Shown here piece after piece: positions 1-11,333 of a DNA stretch of 64,000 nucleotides. This stretch comes from Ephemerocybe angulata (Eukaryota > Basidiomycota > Agaricomycetes > Agaricales > Psathyrellaceae). Location of the stretch: assembly GCA_013368325.1 (NCBI GenBank), contig JAACJK010000006.1, positions 248,001 to 312,000 on the forward strand. Direction: 5' to 3'. A model generated the notes under the pieces. It was not told the origin of the DNA, did no database searches, and saw only the letters and a list, made by a program, of their open reading frames with translations. The position numbers and the translations under genes are program-made. Each line of letters starts with the position of its first letter. Positions within the stretch are counted from its first letter, which is position 1.

Positions 1-136
1 TGAATTGTGAGTCCCCGTATCTACTACAATTTTCCATCCCCTATTATTACGTCGGAGACAGCCAGCAGGGTCCTTCACACGTAATTCGTTTGAAGGACTT
101 CTGTCTTCCCAAACGAGTCAACCCCAAACTCAAAAT

Positions 137-897
137 ATGGGCCGCAGAGCGATATATTACACTGTTGCTGAGAAGAAGGAGGCCCACAGGGCCAGGAGAT
201 CGGTGCTCAACCGGAGGCCAGAGTAAGTACAGCTGCACGCGATCGGTTTTGTGCGATTTACTTACTCTCTTTCCCTGGTAGAGCCGTCGCGCGTAAGAAA
301 GCCGAAAATCGCCGCCGATACCTCAAGAGCAAACCTTTACCCACCATTCCCGAGGCCGTGAAGGGGCAGTCACTGATGCCCATGTCGTCGACGCAATGGC
401 GATCGACCTATGAGCGTTTATATCACGGGGAGGACACGCTCTTTTTGGACGATATTGAACTTGGTGGAGCCGACTTCAAAGCCCTTGCGGACCTTCCTCC
501 CTATCCCAGCACCCTGACATCTCTCAAAACTTTCAACGACACATGGGTTGAGCTCTCTGCGGCTATCCACGGCTACCTGGTCCACCGCTACGTGCAAGAG
601 CTCGAAGGACACCTTAATGCACTGAACATTTCAGATTCGGATACGAGGGAGGAGCTGTGGAGGCGATACTATGCCTTGTCGAAGCGCAGGGAGGTTTTTG
701 CCGATGTCCTGGTAGGGACGAAATCGATGCTGCGGTACAGTCCCTCCGAGCTTCTATCAATGATTAACATGCAATGGACGTCCCGCTTGCTCGTATACGC
801 TGTAGCTGACCTGGAAGCGGCTAAATCCGGTCGAACATGTTTGATACGTGTATATACTGATAGATTACGGGAGCTGGGGCAGCTACACACTGAGTAG
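137..897 (+). CDS. Hypothetical basic N-terminal protein (2 exons, 233 aa)
   Basis: Exons 137-222 and 282-897, with a 59-nt GT..AG intron that joins in phase. The protein starts MGRRAIYYTVAEKKEAHRAR, then a second Arg/Lys-rich stretch (RKKAENRRRY) lies across the splice junction. The rest is helical and acidic with no motif I can name. Short proteins with this MGRR..Y.T..EK start and a basic, bZIP-like N-terminus are numerous in Agaricomycetes and are usually annotated as hypothetical; the basic region suggests nucleic-acid contact but this is inference. The upstream ATG was chosen because it restores the MGRR family start. The gene converges on the Pil1-like gene on the other strand. Confidence 0.6.
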
Positions 898-1515
898 ATA
901 CTAGTAGAGATGTGCATAATTTGCAAGCCACGCCTCAACGCGTCTCCCCACTCCAACAGTCTTTGTCGTTCCTTATGAGGGGTATTGGTCTGGACGTATG
1001 GTGTGTGCCAACACGCGCCCGAGAAGATACTCGATGAAGCCAGGCACCGAAAGCTTTTGAAACTAAGCATCGAGCAGAAAGCCTGTTACCAATTTGGCGA
1101 GTAAATGGGAGGTAACCCATTTGTACAATCTGTTGTCTTTTTTGAGGGCTCAAACTGTCAATGGAGCAGGCGGCAGCGCATGAGAGGAAGCAAATTCCAG
1201 CGGTAGTATCAGGTGTTCTTCCACAGAGCCGATAGCAACTATGCTACATGTTTGAATACAAAAATATACACGTCGACAAGGCCATCGCGCACAGTATGAG
1301 ATAACAGAAAAAGGAAGGTCCAGTCCAGAATTAAGTGAATGATACACCATACATACTTACGCGTCGATACATGCGTCGTCCGCCCCCCACCCCCAGGTCC
1401 GACCCCCCTTCACATGCTCCGAAATGCCTCGTCCAGGCACCGCAAACATTCCACACAGTCCAAGCGTTATACATGCCCCTTCCAACCTTCCACATTCGTC
1501 TTTTATCAAAGCTAA
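898..1515. other. Intergenic, convergent 3' ends
   Basis: This lies between the stop of the small basic protein and the stop of the Pil1-like gene. It must hold both 3' UTRs. I see no credible ORF, repeat or RNA gene. Confidence 0.6.
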
Positions 1516-4500
1516 TTACCGCAAGCCTTGATCATACCGTCCATACGCTCCCGTCTGTCCATATCCAGGCTGAGGCGCACCTCCTGGCGGACCACCGGAT
1601 CCATACTGTGGCGGCGGAGGGCCTTGCTGGCCCTGCTGCTGGTACTGCGCACTCCCCCCTCCATACAGCGTCCCACTCACCGGCCTCCTCGCCCCTGCAC
1701 CGACGCCCGCACCTCCAGCGCCGGCGGGAAACTCAGAGCTCAGCGGGCTGCCCGTGTCGCCGTCCTGGTACGCGCTGATATCAAAGCCATAATCGTACTC
1801 CGTCTCCGGACGCGCAGGCGCTGCGCCTGGTGGCGGGGGTGGCAGGTCTCGGCTTACGCGGCTGCGGTGGTTCGGCCGGTACTGAGGCTGGCCTGGAAGA
1901 AGCTGCTGAGGCGGCGATTGCGACTGGGGTTGCGATTGAGGGGGAAGTTGTTGCTGGTAAGGATATGGACTGCCCGTATTAGGAAGTGGGCTGGGGGCCC
2001 CGGATCCTCCATAGCCCGCTGGGGGCTGGAAGATCCCCCCGACTGGCGTCCCGTACGATCCTGTCGACTGCTGCTGCTGCTGCGCTGGAGCCTGTTGAGG
2101 AGCAGGTGACACGCCACTCCCGCCGCCCAAATGACTTTGTTGAGGTGGGTGTGGAGACGTCGGCAGGCCGCGAAGAGTAATGTTGCCCCCGTAGCTGTCC
2201 ATGCTGCTCGATGGAAGAGGTTGAGGCCTCTTAAACGCTGCCGCCGAGATCGTTCGCGTTGTTGCCAATGGGCTAGAGCTTCCGCTAACTGGACTGGCGT
2301 TCCCACTGGCGCTGCTAGCCTGCAACCATGCGGGCGCAGGAGGAGCCTGGTATGGTGAGCCTGTAGTTACCGATTTAGGCGGGGATCCGGCAGGTGCGGG
2401 GGCATTAGAGGCGGGAGGCGGAGTCGGGGAAGATACCGGATTTGACAATCGAGGGCTGCCCATCGCACTGCTCGGGTACTCCATCGGGGTCCTGTAGGGA
2501 GTTTCGATCGAGGATCGAGATTCCTCTAGCTCTGCTGGTAGGTTGGCATATTTGCCTCCAGAGAACCGGCTATCATCCTGAGACTGAGTTGCTGAATCGA
2601 GGTAGGGCGGGCTCTGCTGTTGGAAGCGGGGCGGGAGGGGCGACGATCCCGTGCGCGTCCCTTGGAACCTTGGCGGGGACTCTCCCGACGGTTGCTGCAA
2701 TGCTTGAAGGCGAGGAGGGAGTTGAGACGCGGGGGAGGCAGCACGGTAGGTGTCTTGGGCCGGATATCCATTGTTCACGACGTTCGTTTGATGCAACGGG
2801 GACGCCGCGGGTGCAGCCGGTGTCGATGAAGTTTGGAACGATTGTGCGTAGACTTGGGCAGCGGTAGGAGGGTTAGCGCTTGGGCTCGGTCCATCCTGAA
2901 GATGGTAAGATTGAGCGTATGCTTGGGCAGCAGTACGCGGCTGGTGCTGGGTTTCTCCAGCGGGGAATGGGTGGGGTGATACCACACGTTGGGCAAACGG
3001 TGCTGAGGGTGGAGCGAGTACTGACAGTGAGGACTCGTTGGAAACTTCATGGGTCATTTCAGTAGTATGGCCCACAGACGACGGCACGTCCATGGTATTC
3101 GATCGTGATCTGCCCTGCTCCTCTTCATCCTTCGTCGACGAATCACCTGCGGGGGAGATACTATTGATCTTCGGAGGAGTGAACCCTGACAGGTCCAGAT
3201 CGCGAGTAAGCTCCCTAGCGGCTGCGGCGTCGAGGGCACGCTGAGCCTTCTCCGCGTCCTCTTTTCCTTCTTCAGGATCGAAAACAGGAGGGGGTATACG
3301 GGGGATGCTTTGTTTCTTCTTGATTTGAGAAACTTGGTCCTCATTTTCGACCTGAACTTTGTGGCTCACAGGGCGGAAGGGTTCTGCAATAAAGTCAATA
3401 CGCGTGTCTGACCTAGGCAAGATGGACGCACTTTCGGCATTCTTAGGGCTCCCTGCTTCATCCGGGCCTTGATTAGGACCCTCATTGTCGGATATTGAGG
3501 AGGTCTCGGCATCCATTGATGTCATGTATGCGAGCAGGGCATCGTCATTATCCGAGATCTGTGAAACGCTGCGATCGCGCTTGGGCTCGTCCAGAGTCTG
3601 GCTCTGACCAGGCGGTGTAGCCCAAGGATTCGTGCCAGTTTCTGCTGCGGTGGGCGGGGCAATGGCCGGTGAAGGCTCGCCCCCGCTTAGCCGACCGCGC
3701 CACGCATTCTCCTCGCCCAAGGTATCCTTCTTTCCCTCGAGGGCCTCTACAATGGAAAGAGAGAAGGAGTCCCCAAGTTCGGACCGCGTGTTCAGAGACG
3801 GGGGAGCCTGCGATGAGAAAGGCATAGGATGGGTGGGAAGAGAGTCCTGGCGCATCTTGACAGGGAAAGTCGCAAATTTGGCGGAGGCGATACCGTCGTT
3901 CCGCATACCGAAGTCATCGACAGTACCCGATAGCGGTGTATCCAGGGCGGGTATTCTTGGAGCCATCGAGCTGGGCAGAGTATTAATGTGCGGCGGGTAC
4001 TGGCCGGGCTGCTGCGGTGGGTAATCAGAGACAGGGCTCATCGGAGTATACTGGCCGGTATGGTGTTCTTTGGGGGGCAACGGAAGGGGTGTCCGTGGTA
4101 CCCCGGGCTCTGAGAGCGAGACTTCATTTACACACCGCGTCGCCTCGTTGACAAGGGAGTTGATCTTGCTATGCCCGTAGTAAAGGTTTCTAGGCATGCC
4201 TGGCTGAGTCACGTCCTCCGGTATCTCAGCTACGAGAAGCTTTCCGTACTCCCCAATAATGGTGCCCCGCTCCGCGCATTCCAGCAGCCCGCCGAACTTG
4301 AGCCCCAACCAGGTTCGCGTCGTCGATCGCTTAAAGTCACCCAGAGAAGCTTCCTCTGTCATGATCTCTGAGTCCAATGTCCTGATCTCGTCCTGCAACC
4401 GGTGGAGAAGCTCCGTTTGCGTATCTAAGTTCTTGTGTTCGGGGCTCATCTTGTGCAGCTTCTTATCAGCATCGTCAGCCTTCTTGTGCACCGTCCTTCT

Positions 4501-4974
4501 GCGACGGCGAAGCTCGTCCAGAGCTTCCTCGCGAGATCGAATCGCCTTTAAGTGTTCACGGATGGTGTGCCCGTGTGCTGCATATTGCGAAAGGGCCGAT
4601 GAGAAGTGCAATAGGAGCGTCGTGGATGCGCTGAGGATGTCCTGTCAAGCAACGCTGCTCGTCGCTCTTAGTTCACAGCATGCATAACGCGAGCACTCAC
4701 CCCCAAATCGTCCCCCTCGGTCTGACCCCACGTACGCAGAGTTTCCGCGGCCTTGGAATAATCTGTGCTTAGTTTCTGTAGACTTTGTCGAGAAATAGAG
4801 GTTATGTAAATCAGCGAGTGTCCGTTTTCCATATCTAAATCATTCGACGACATACGCTATAATAACCGTCTTCTCCGACGTAATCAAGTCCTGCAGAGGT
4901 CGTAAATCCTGGTTCCCGCCTAGGACTGGTATAGTGGTATTGTGCGCCAATCGACTGGCGGCGGTCTTGAACAT
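1516..4974 (-). CDS. Eisosome component PIL1/LSP1-domain protein with long disordered tail (1,108 aa)
   Basis: Exons 4974-4856, 4782-4701 and 4641-1516 (introns 73 and 59 nt). The start MFKTAASRLAHNTTIPVLGG, followed by DLRPLQDLIT, LQKLSTDYSKAAETL and WGQTEGDDLG, is the classic fungal Pil1/Lsp1 BAR-domain sequence. It continues through EEASLGDFKR and LKFGGLLECAERG to roughly residue 240. Pil1-type BAR proteins self-assemble on the inner face of the plasma membrane to form eisosomes. Canonical yeast members are about 340 aa. Here some 860 further residues follow, rich in Pro, Ser, Gln and Gly with poly-Pro and poly-Gln runs, all in one uninterrupted exon, ending GAYGRYDQGLR. The tail probably scaffolds partners (inference). 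Exon 1 carries the conserved start and the frame is open throughout, so the model is strong. Confidence 0.9.
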
Positions 4975-5862
4975 GGTGGTAGAGAAACAAGGGGTTATGG
5001 ATTTGGAGCGCAGCGGCGTCGGGCGCTACCATTTAGGCAATGACCGCCGCCTCCGGTGATCAAGCCATCACAGCCTCTTTTTCGTTCCACCATCATCTCC
5101 GTCGCAGTTTTCTTGCTCCATGACCCAAACCTAAGCGCAGTCTGGCGTACTCCGTCATACGTATCTTATCTGCGTATTGCGCAGTGGTTCTCGATTCGAT
5201 TAGGAATGCATGGCCCCCGCATCGGACCTACGACATTCATTAACGACGGCGGACTACCAAGTCGAGTAAGCGCCTTGTTAATCGAGGGTAACGCCTAAAA
5301 CAGCGTCGGTATCGGCCCTTGTGCTCCACTTAGACCATAACGTGGAAGCTTTGGGGTTAATGGAGGTAAGGATGAAGGCAATGCATGCTTCCGGTAAAGC
5401 ACCGAGTCGACAGCAACTTCGGCGGCGTCTGTACTAACAACCTCTAACAGCCCCAAAGTGCAAGTCAGCCACTGCGTTTCATGGACAAGGTTCAACTTGA
5501 AGCCGTTCCAAGCTGTTTAATAGCAACACGTTCTCTATTTGGGGTTGAAGGTTACACTCCAAACAGGGTGCAATTCAGTTGCGCTTCGCCGCTTCGGTGC
5601 CTCTATCGTGACACTGCCCTGGTTTCTCCACTACCACGGTGGAAGTCTTTTCTCGGGAGTCGGGGCACTTCTTGGTGCGTCGTGGCAAACCGGGGTTCAG
5701 GTGTTTTGGGGCGGGTACTGTATGTGTAAGCTCCAACGTAACTTGGGACGTATATAACCCCAACGTCTCCAATCGAGGGCCCCATTCGACCTGTGGTTCA
5801 CAGATATCATCCCCACACTACCCATCCCACACCCCATCCCACTCAAGCCCACTCACTACACA
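4975..5862. other. Intergenic, divergent promoter region
   Basis: It separates the Pil1-like start (minus) from the 5863 start (plus) and should hold both promoters. Short ORFs here overlap each other in several frames with no family pattern, and I do not support any of them. Confidence 0.5.
5751..5757 (+). promoter_or_regulatory. TATA box candidate for the 5863 gene
   Basis: A TATATAA heptamer sits 106 nt upstream of the ATG at 5863, followed by a pyrimidine/CA-rich stretch with several candidate start sites. The position fits a fungal core promoter. Sequence evidence only. Confidence 0.45.
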
Positions 5863-6594
5863 ATGGCCACCTTCATCCCAACCCAAGCCGACGTCTTCGC
5901 CGCTCGCAGAATCTTGCTCGACTTCGTTCCAGCAGAGCTTGCAATTATGATCGTCGATTTCGCGGAGTACTGGCCACAACTCACCTCCAAACGCGAAGCC
6001 TTGTCGGGTGCACCAAGCGTCCCAGGTGTCAAGCGCGACGGGGAATGGTGCTACGCTATCTCTGCACCTCTTCCATATTTCCCCAAGACCATCACCGCGC
6101 CACGTCAAGTCAAGTTCACTCTTGAATGCGTCGCTGCATGCACATATGACCGTATGTTTTTTGATTTGTTGTTATCTTGGTCTCGACCCTAACCCTAGTG
6201 TCTGTCCTAGGCGTCTGCGCGAACGACACGATTTTCAACGCTGCAATCGTAAAGTCGAAAGACTTGTCGAAAAATACGCTCTATGAGCCGTTAGAAGCGA
6301 ACCCCGAGCGCCACGTCCGAGCAGCCACGCTCTCTGATCCGGGCCGATGGCTCGTCCACGACGTCCCATACGGCTGGGCAGTAGGCAGTAAACAAGAAAT
6401 TACATGGGATTGCACGAGCAAGGAAAGCGCGTTGCTCGATAGCCTCGTATGCGGCGATCGCGTCGCACTCATGGTCAAAGGCATGGTATGTACGCTTTCG
6501 TTTTAAGTTCATAACCTCTTCTAACATGTACCAGGCCCCCGGTTGGATGAACTGCATATACAGCGTCACAACAGAAATCCGGTATTCAATCTAG
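5863..6594 (+). CDS. Agaric-specific hypothetical protein, copy A (207 aa)
   Basis: Exons 5863-6151, 6211-6485 and 6535-6594; introns are 59 and 49 nt and all phases join. The N-terminal motif LLDFVPAELAIMIVDFAEYW looks like a short F-box-like helix pair. The C-terminus after the last intron reads APGWMNCIYSVTTEIRYSI, ending in alternating hydrophobics as in a beta-strand. I recognise this layout (helical start, beta-rich body, last tiny exon encoding PGW.N) from many Agaricomycete genomes, where it has no assigned function. The next gene (7218) has the same layout, so the two are tandem paralogues. Function unknown. Confidence 0.75.
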
Positions 6595-7217
6595 AGCGGT
6601 CCGAACGTCCGCCGTGTGCGTGAATGTGCTATGCGTTTTATGCTGTTATTATTTCCTGGGTTTCTCCTTTACGATTATAGAGTTGGGGCGTGTCATTCAT
6701 AGATTGTATCGTTATTGCGCCTTCGTCTCTTCGTCCTAGACCTGTGACAGGCCCTCTATGGGGTGGCACGCCTCGATAGAGGGGTTTGCCTCATAGAGCG
6801 GCACTGGTCACGAGTCTATCTTCGTCCATGTATCTATACTGTATGATTCTATGCAACACTTCCTCTTTTGGCCTTAGACTTCCTCGCCAGCTTGCTTTGA
6901 CTCCGAAAGGTGACGTCTGTGTTTAGATCGCGGCGTACGTCCCGTCCAAGCGTAACATGAAATCACAATCCACTATCGATCTATCTCTAGCCTCTGATAG
7001 GTTCTCCATGTGCGAGGCCTCTATGGTTTTATCTATATCTGAGAGCCAAGTGGCTCCCGACGTTCGAACTTCATCTCGCTTTCCAGAACACCATACCACT
7101 CCCTGCAGATCGTCCCTCGAATTGCCTGCCAGCCCTCCGATCCAGCCATCCCCTTGGCCTCACCTTTATCTTCGGTTCTGAACATTCAAACCCTTCATTA
7201 CATCTTGCTTGCAGTCC
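6595..7217. other. Intergenic between tandem paralogues
   Basis: 3' end of copy A and promoter of copy B. There is no supported gene; a short open frame at 6957-7181 has no recognisable product. Confidence 0.5.
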
Positions 7218-8430
7218 ATGGATTCAGTACCAGCTCACTGGCACCGGACGAGACGCACGGTACACGATGTGCTACGAACTCGCTGCATCCTCCTGCGCTT
7301 CATACCGCCTGAACTTATCGATATCATCCTCGAGCTGGCTGAGTACTGGGCGTGTGTGATGTCCAATCGATCCACGCAAATGCTCGTTAAGGCGTCTACA
7401 GGTCTGTCGCTACATACTATCATGCAACGCTTTCGATCGCTACACGAAGCGATATGGTTCAGGCTGCTATGGTACTCAACATTCCATGCGCGACTTGATA
7501 CTGACGATGATCGGAGCAGAGACCGAACCAACTTCGGAGGAGAATATCTATCTCCAGTCTGCTAGGGTGCCTAGAGGCGCGAGGGTGAGGAGGGTGACTT
7601 TTAGGGTTAGAAGCTGTGATCAGGGAAAGAGCAACAACGCCGAATGCAGAGGTCAGTGTGACGATAGTGCAGTCGCCAGAGAGTAGGAGACTAGGCTAGT
7701 TTTCATATCGGTGGATCAATGGCCGTTCACCGAAGACTGCCTTAGACTCGCGCTCTTACACCCACCCATTCTTGTGTTTGTTATGTGTTCCAGGAGTTTG
7801 ACTTTACTAACGCTTAACTCCTTCACTTGGTTGAAACAGGTACGTACAAGGGAACATCGTCCTGGTTTGAGGTCGGCATCGTCGAGGCACCTCAGGAGCT
7901 GGTGGTCAGCAACAACGAGCCCGATCTAAGCTCAAACCAATCCCACTCTCGGCGGTGGTTCCTGCAAAGCAACATTCACGGCGCTCGCTATCGCAAACTG
8001 CACGAAGTCGTCTGGTCGGTCTGCGACCAAGTCCCCGATCCTTCACCAACCTTGGATGAGAGCGATAGCACCGCCGTTAAAAATGCACCAAATCCGGATC
8101 CCAACCGAGAGTCAACAGGGAGCGGTTCCGGACGAGGCTTTCTCGAGAACTTGAATCTGCATTCAGGCTCCTCTATCTCGCTGTATGCCCAGGCGAAGGT
8201 ACGCAAAACTCTAACCTTATTTTACCTTCACACTACGGCGAAGTTAGACATGTGCATACCTTTGGCGTAGCACCGTGCCGTGTTCTAAGTACGCGCACGC
8301 TCTAGCGTGGTTTTGATAGTAGCTGAGGTGCAACTTTGAATTGAACACTACTGACTGTGCTCATATCCAGTATCCGGGCTGGGAGAACCATGTTTTTAGC
8401 GCAGAGATCGAGATGGCGTGTTTCCTGTAA
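7218..8430 (+). CDS. Agaric-specific hypothetical protein, copy B (263 aa)
   Basis: Exons 7218-7401, 7463-7651, 7840-8198 and 8371-8430. Introns of 61, 188 and 172 nt all keep phase. The N-terminus has LLRFIPPELIDIILELAEYW, the equivalent of LLDFVPAELAIMIVDFAEYW in copy A. The body carries VTFRVRSCDQG, then GTYKGTSSWFEVGI, and the final exon encodes YPGWENHVFSAEIEM. The GTY.G...WFE and YPGW.N blocks are the family hallmarks I remember from other agarics. The two larger introns could hide an extra tiny exon, but the phases fit without one. Function is unknown; the N-terminal motif could be a degenerate F-box. Confidence 0.75.
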
Positions 8431-9088
8431 ATCAATCCCAGTAGGCTGGCATATGTGTGTTTGGGAGTTTATGACATGAATCGATGTTTTGCTATTCTGT
8501 CCTGATACGAAGGTGCGACGTCGAAACATGCTCACTATGCTCGGGGTGATATGGTGAGAGGTTCGAAACCGATACACTCATGAATTTGCCTATTTAGACG
8601 ACGTGAGTTTCTCATATGCGTCTACCCCTTGATCGTAACAGTACTGCTGTTAACATGAAGACCCAACGTCGACCATGCTTGCCTGAACAAATCAATCGAT
8701 ACGAGTTCGAAACGCCTCGATAGGGTCAGACTGTCAATGAGAACGTAAATATGCAAGAACACTCCTCGAACATCACACATGTCTGAGCTATGTTATCCTG
8801 AGTTCCACTGGCTCAGATGTCCTCTCTGGCGTGTCGAGCGCTTATCAAACCCGGATCGGCGCTTAGTGTCGCTGACTAAAGGCCCTTCAAGCGCTGTTCA
8901 TCAGTTCAAGCCGCGGAGATGCAATTTCTTTTCAGCGCCAATGCCACATGCACCATCGTAGTACAGCTAGCATGGACCAGAAGGAAATAGATGCCTGTCT
9001 ATCTTATAATTGTACTATTGGTAATTCGGAAGTCTAACGTTTGTACGCGCACTAGAATAAATCTGTTCTTCCCTGTCACGCGCCAGAT
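8431..9088. other. Intergenic, convergent
   Basis: Between two convergent stops. It has several ATG-rich but short frames and nothing I can support. Confidence 0.5.
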
Positions 9089-10036
9089 TTAGTCACAGTC
9101 GAAGTAGTTTCCTGGGACCACAGCTGGGCACCCATCTTTGTCTATCAATCCAAGATTCCGCTCTTCAATATCTGCTAGCCCCGTACTAGAAGCCATGACC
9201 ACGTACCAGCTTGCGTCGGGCAATCTTCAGCATCTTCGCAACACCGTATGCAAGCGCGAGGACTAGAAGGCTCGATGAGCTCAATGTAGTGATTGTACCT
9301 GTCATGACAAAACCCGATAGTTAGTGCGAATCCCATTATATTAAGGGGTGTGGAAGCTTCGATAGTGGACAACCAGAGATTTGAGACGCTCACCCTAAGC
9401 ACACGCTCCCCTCGGGGTTGCCTGTGCCAAACGACCCGCCACTCGAATCGTACTGGCCACCGTCATCATCGCTATTTAGGCGATCCAGTGTAGATGGGTT
9501 GATGCACCCAGTCACTAGTTTAATCAGAAAGGTCAGAGAGTAGGTCTGCTAAATGTGGCAAGTCACCGACGTTGAGTGTACCGCCCCCCATTGACCCCGC
9601 TACCAACGTAGTGCTCAACATTAGTCCAGAAATCTGGCGATAGCTCGCCCTGCTTAGAGTCGTATATCGCGGCGCGAGTGCAGTACGTCGTAGTGCCTCC
9701 GGGGCGCTCGCTGTTGCCTATATTAGTGTAGCTTGTCCTTGGTACATCGACCGGATTAGAAGTGGCGCAGCAGATCAGCGCCAGAGCGAGCCTTGACGTA
9801 CTTTGGGACGATCAAGCTTGAATGGCGCAGGAAACCAATTAGCGCGGGAAGTCATTTAAGGAAAGGCGAGCCCACCAGAAGTTTTCAGAGCCTTCAATGA
9901 GTACGGTGTTATCAGGAGAAGCTCTTGCATCAAGCAGTCGCTTTGCTGGACCCGCCAGAACTCCGTTGGTCAAGGACCCGACCAGGGCAAGATAGAGGAG
10001 AGTGGTCAACACGGTTCCTGTGAGAATGGGGAGCAT
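9089..10036 (-). CDS. Secreted Cys-rich protein with 15-nt microexon (202 aa)
   Basis: Exons 10036-9876, 9816-9802, 9737-9571, 9514-9394, 9298-9207 and 9141-9089. All five introns (56-95 nt) join in phase only with this set. The start MLPILTGTVLTTLLYLALVG is a signal peptide. Mature blocks are SENFCLIVPK, IGNSERPGGTTTYC, TGCINPSTL, DDDGGQYDSSGG, YNHYIELIEP, CIRCCEDAEDCP and a final CPAVVPGNYFDCD. I know this order of blocks from a family of secreted Agaricomycete proteins without assigned function. The regular cysteines suggest disulphides and an extracellular or wall location. The second exon is only 15 nt and encodes the core of CLIVPK. An upstream in-frame ATG at 10081 would add 15 residues before the hydrophobic segment. 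Confidence 0.8.
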
Positions 10037-10718
10037 TGCTTTTTTTCGAGGAACCCCGACTGGCGGGGAGATGGAGGACAAGGTGGTTGGAAAGTCTCAA
10101 GGAAAGGCGGGAAGCTCGCGATGACATGCCAGACATGTCGATCCTCGATCATCGCTTGCCTGGATGACGATTGCTGTGCTCAGTCATGGTAAAACTCAAG
10201 CGCTCAAGATTCGCTGCAGGTGAGAGGAAAATGAGAATAGAAGATATATAGGCGCCTGGCGTCGCGTAGAGACGCTGGATGGGGATGGGGCTGAATACAT
10301 GGGGTAAAGAACTGCAAGGGAATGTGACGTCATTAAATAACCGGTCACCGGGTGCACACCAGGATTAAAAATGACGAGCGAGGGCTGATGAAACGAGTTC
10401 GTTGAAGAGAAGGGGGTCGGCTTATCCTGGGTAGTCATTTGTTAGCCACTCCGTTACCCCAGATCAATTTCTAAGGCTGTAAAGATGTCGTCCGCCCCGG
10501 AGGTGGGACTCCGGTGAAGTCCCTGTCTACACCCTTGACTTCCCTCACAGCATCATAACCCTTAGATATGAGTAAACCAGGCGTCGTGGGGGATGTTCAG
10601 AATCTAAAGCGCCTGTAGATAGTTGAAAATCAGCTCGCAGTTGAGAGGAATCCCGAATGGGCACGGGAAACGAAGACGCACACATGAGCCAATCCAGTTC
10701 AGCGAAGATCATCCGTTA
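10037..10718. other. Intergenic / promoter of the secreted protein gene
   Basis: Holds the promoter of the minus-strand secreted gene and the 3' flank of the 10719 gene. Nothing else is supported. Confidence 0.5.
10244..10250 (-). promoter_or_regulatory. TATA-like element for the secreted protein gene
   Basis: On the minus strand TATATAT lies about 210 nt upstream of the chosen ATG (165 nt upstream of the alternative ATG at 10081). This is plausible spacing for a core promoter plus 5' UTR. Weak evidence alone. Confidence 0.3.
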
Positions 10719-11333
10719 TCATGTGCAGTGCTCCGCTCGGTATCCCGTCCAGCCTTGTAGCACGACATCAGCTAATAGCACTTCTGAGTATCTTGAAGGC
10801 GTACCTTTGCTTTCCATAAACTTGTCCATCGCCTGGAAAGTCATCTTCCGCATCTCCCTCTCCAAAAGCCACCCATCATCACAGGTAACGACCCCGCAAT
10901 CATGCAGTACAGCAATGGCGTCGAGGAACCACGTCCTCGTGCTAAAGTCCGCGCTCGCAATAGAGCCGGGCGCAGGGACCTTGATGGTCTTGAACATCGG
11001 CATCATGCTGTCGGGCCCCACGATGTCCTCGTACTCCCCGAGGAAGCTGACGTCCGCGAGGCGGAAGATGGCGACCACGAGCGGCGCCGAGATCACATCC
11101 CTTTCCTCCTGCGTGAACTTCCAATCGCCCGGGGTCTCGTTGCACACGACGTGGAACATCGTCCCAGATGTTCCGACCGGCTTCACCGCGGGGTTGGGGA
11201 CGAAGAAGGCCCAGTTCCAGTCCGCCAGCTCGCCCCGGTAGGTGAGGACGGCGTAGAGTATGTGTGGCTCGAGTTCATCGTAGGGTATAGGATGGGCTGC
11301 GTCCGGGGTATCTGGGGATATGTCTCTGTACAT
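10719..11333 (-). CDS. Uncharacterised intronless protein (204 aa)
   Basis: A single-exon frame, unusual for this window. Characteristic blocks are LYAVLTYRGELADWNWAFFV, SGTMFHVV, WKFTQEERD, IVGPDSMMPMF, TWFLDAIAVLHDCGV and a C-terminal GWTGYRAEHCT. I recall proteins with the same blocks (Y..R..L.DW.WAFFVPN near the start, TWF.DA.A.LHDCGV near the end) in other basidiomycetes, without assigned function. There is no signal peptide or membrane segment, so it is probably cytosolic. A run of GATA motifs lies about 320 nt upstream. Confidence 0.7.
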   Translation of the reverse strand: MYRDISPDTPDAAHPIPYDELEPHILYAVLTYRGELADWNWAFFVPNPAVKPVGTSGTMFHVVCNETPGDWKFTQEERDVISAPLVVAIFRLADVSFLGEYEDIVGPDSMMPMFKTIKVPAPGSIASADFSTRTWFLDAIAVLHDCGVVTCDDGWLLEREMRKMTFQAMDKFMESKGTPSRYSEVLLADVVLQGWTGYRAEHCT

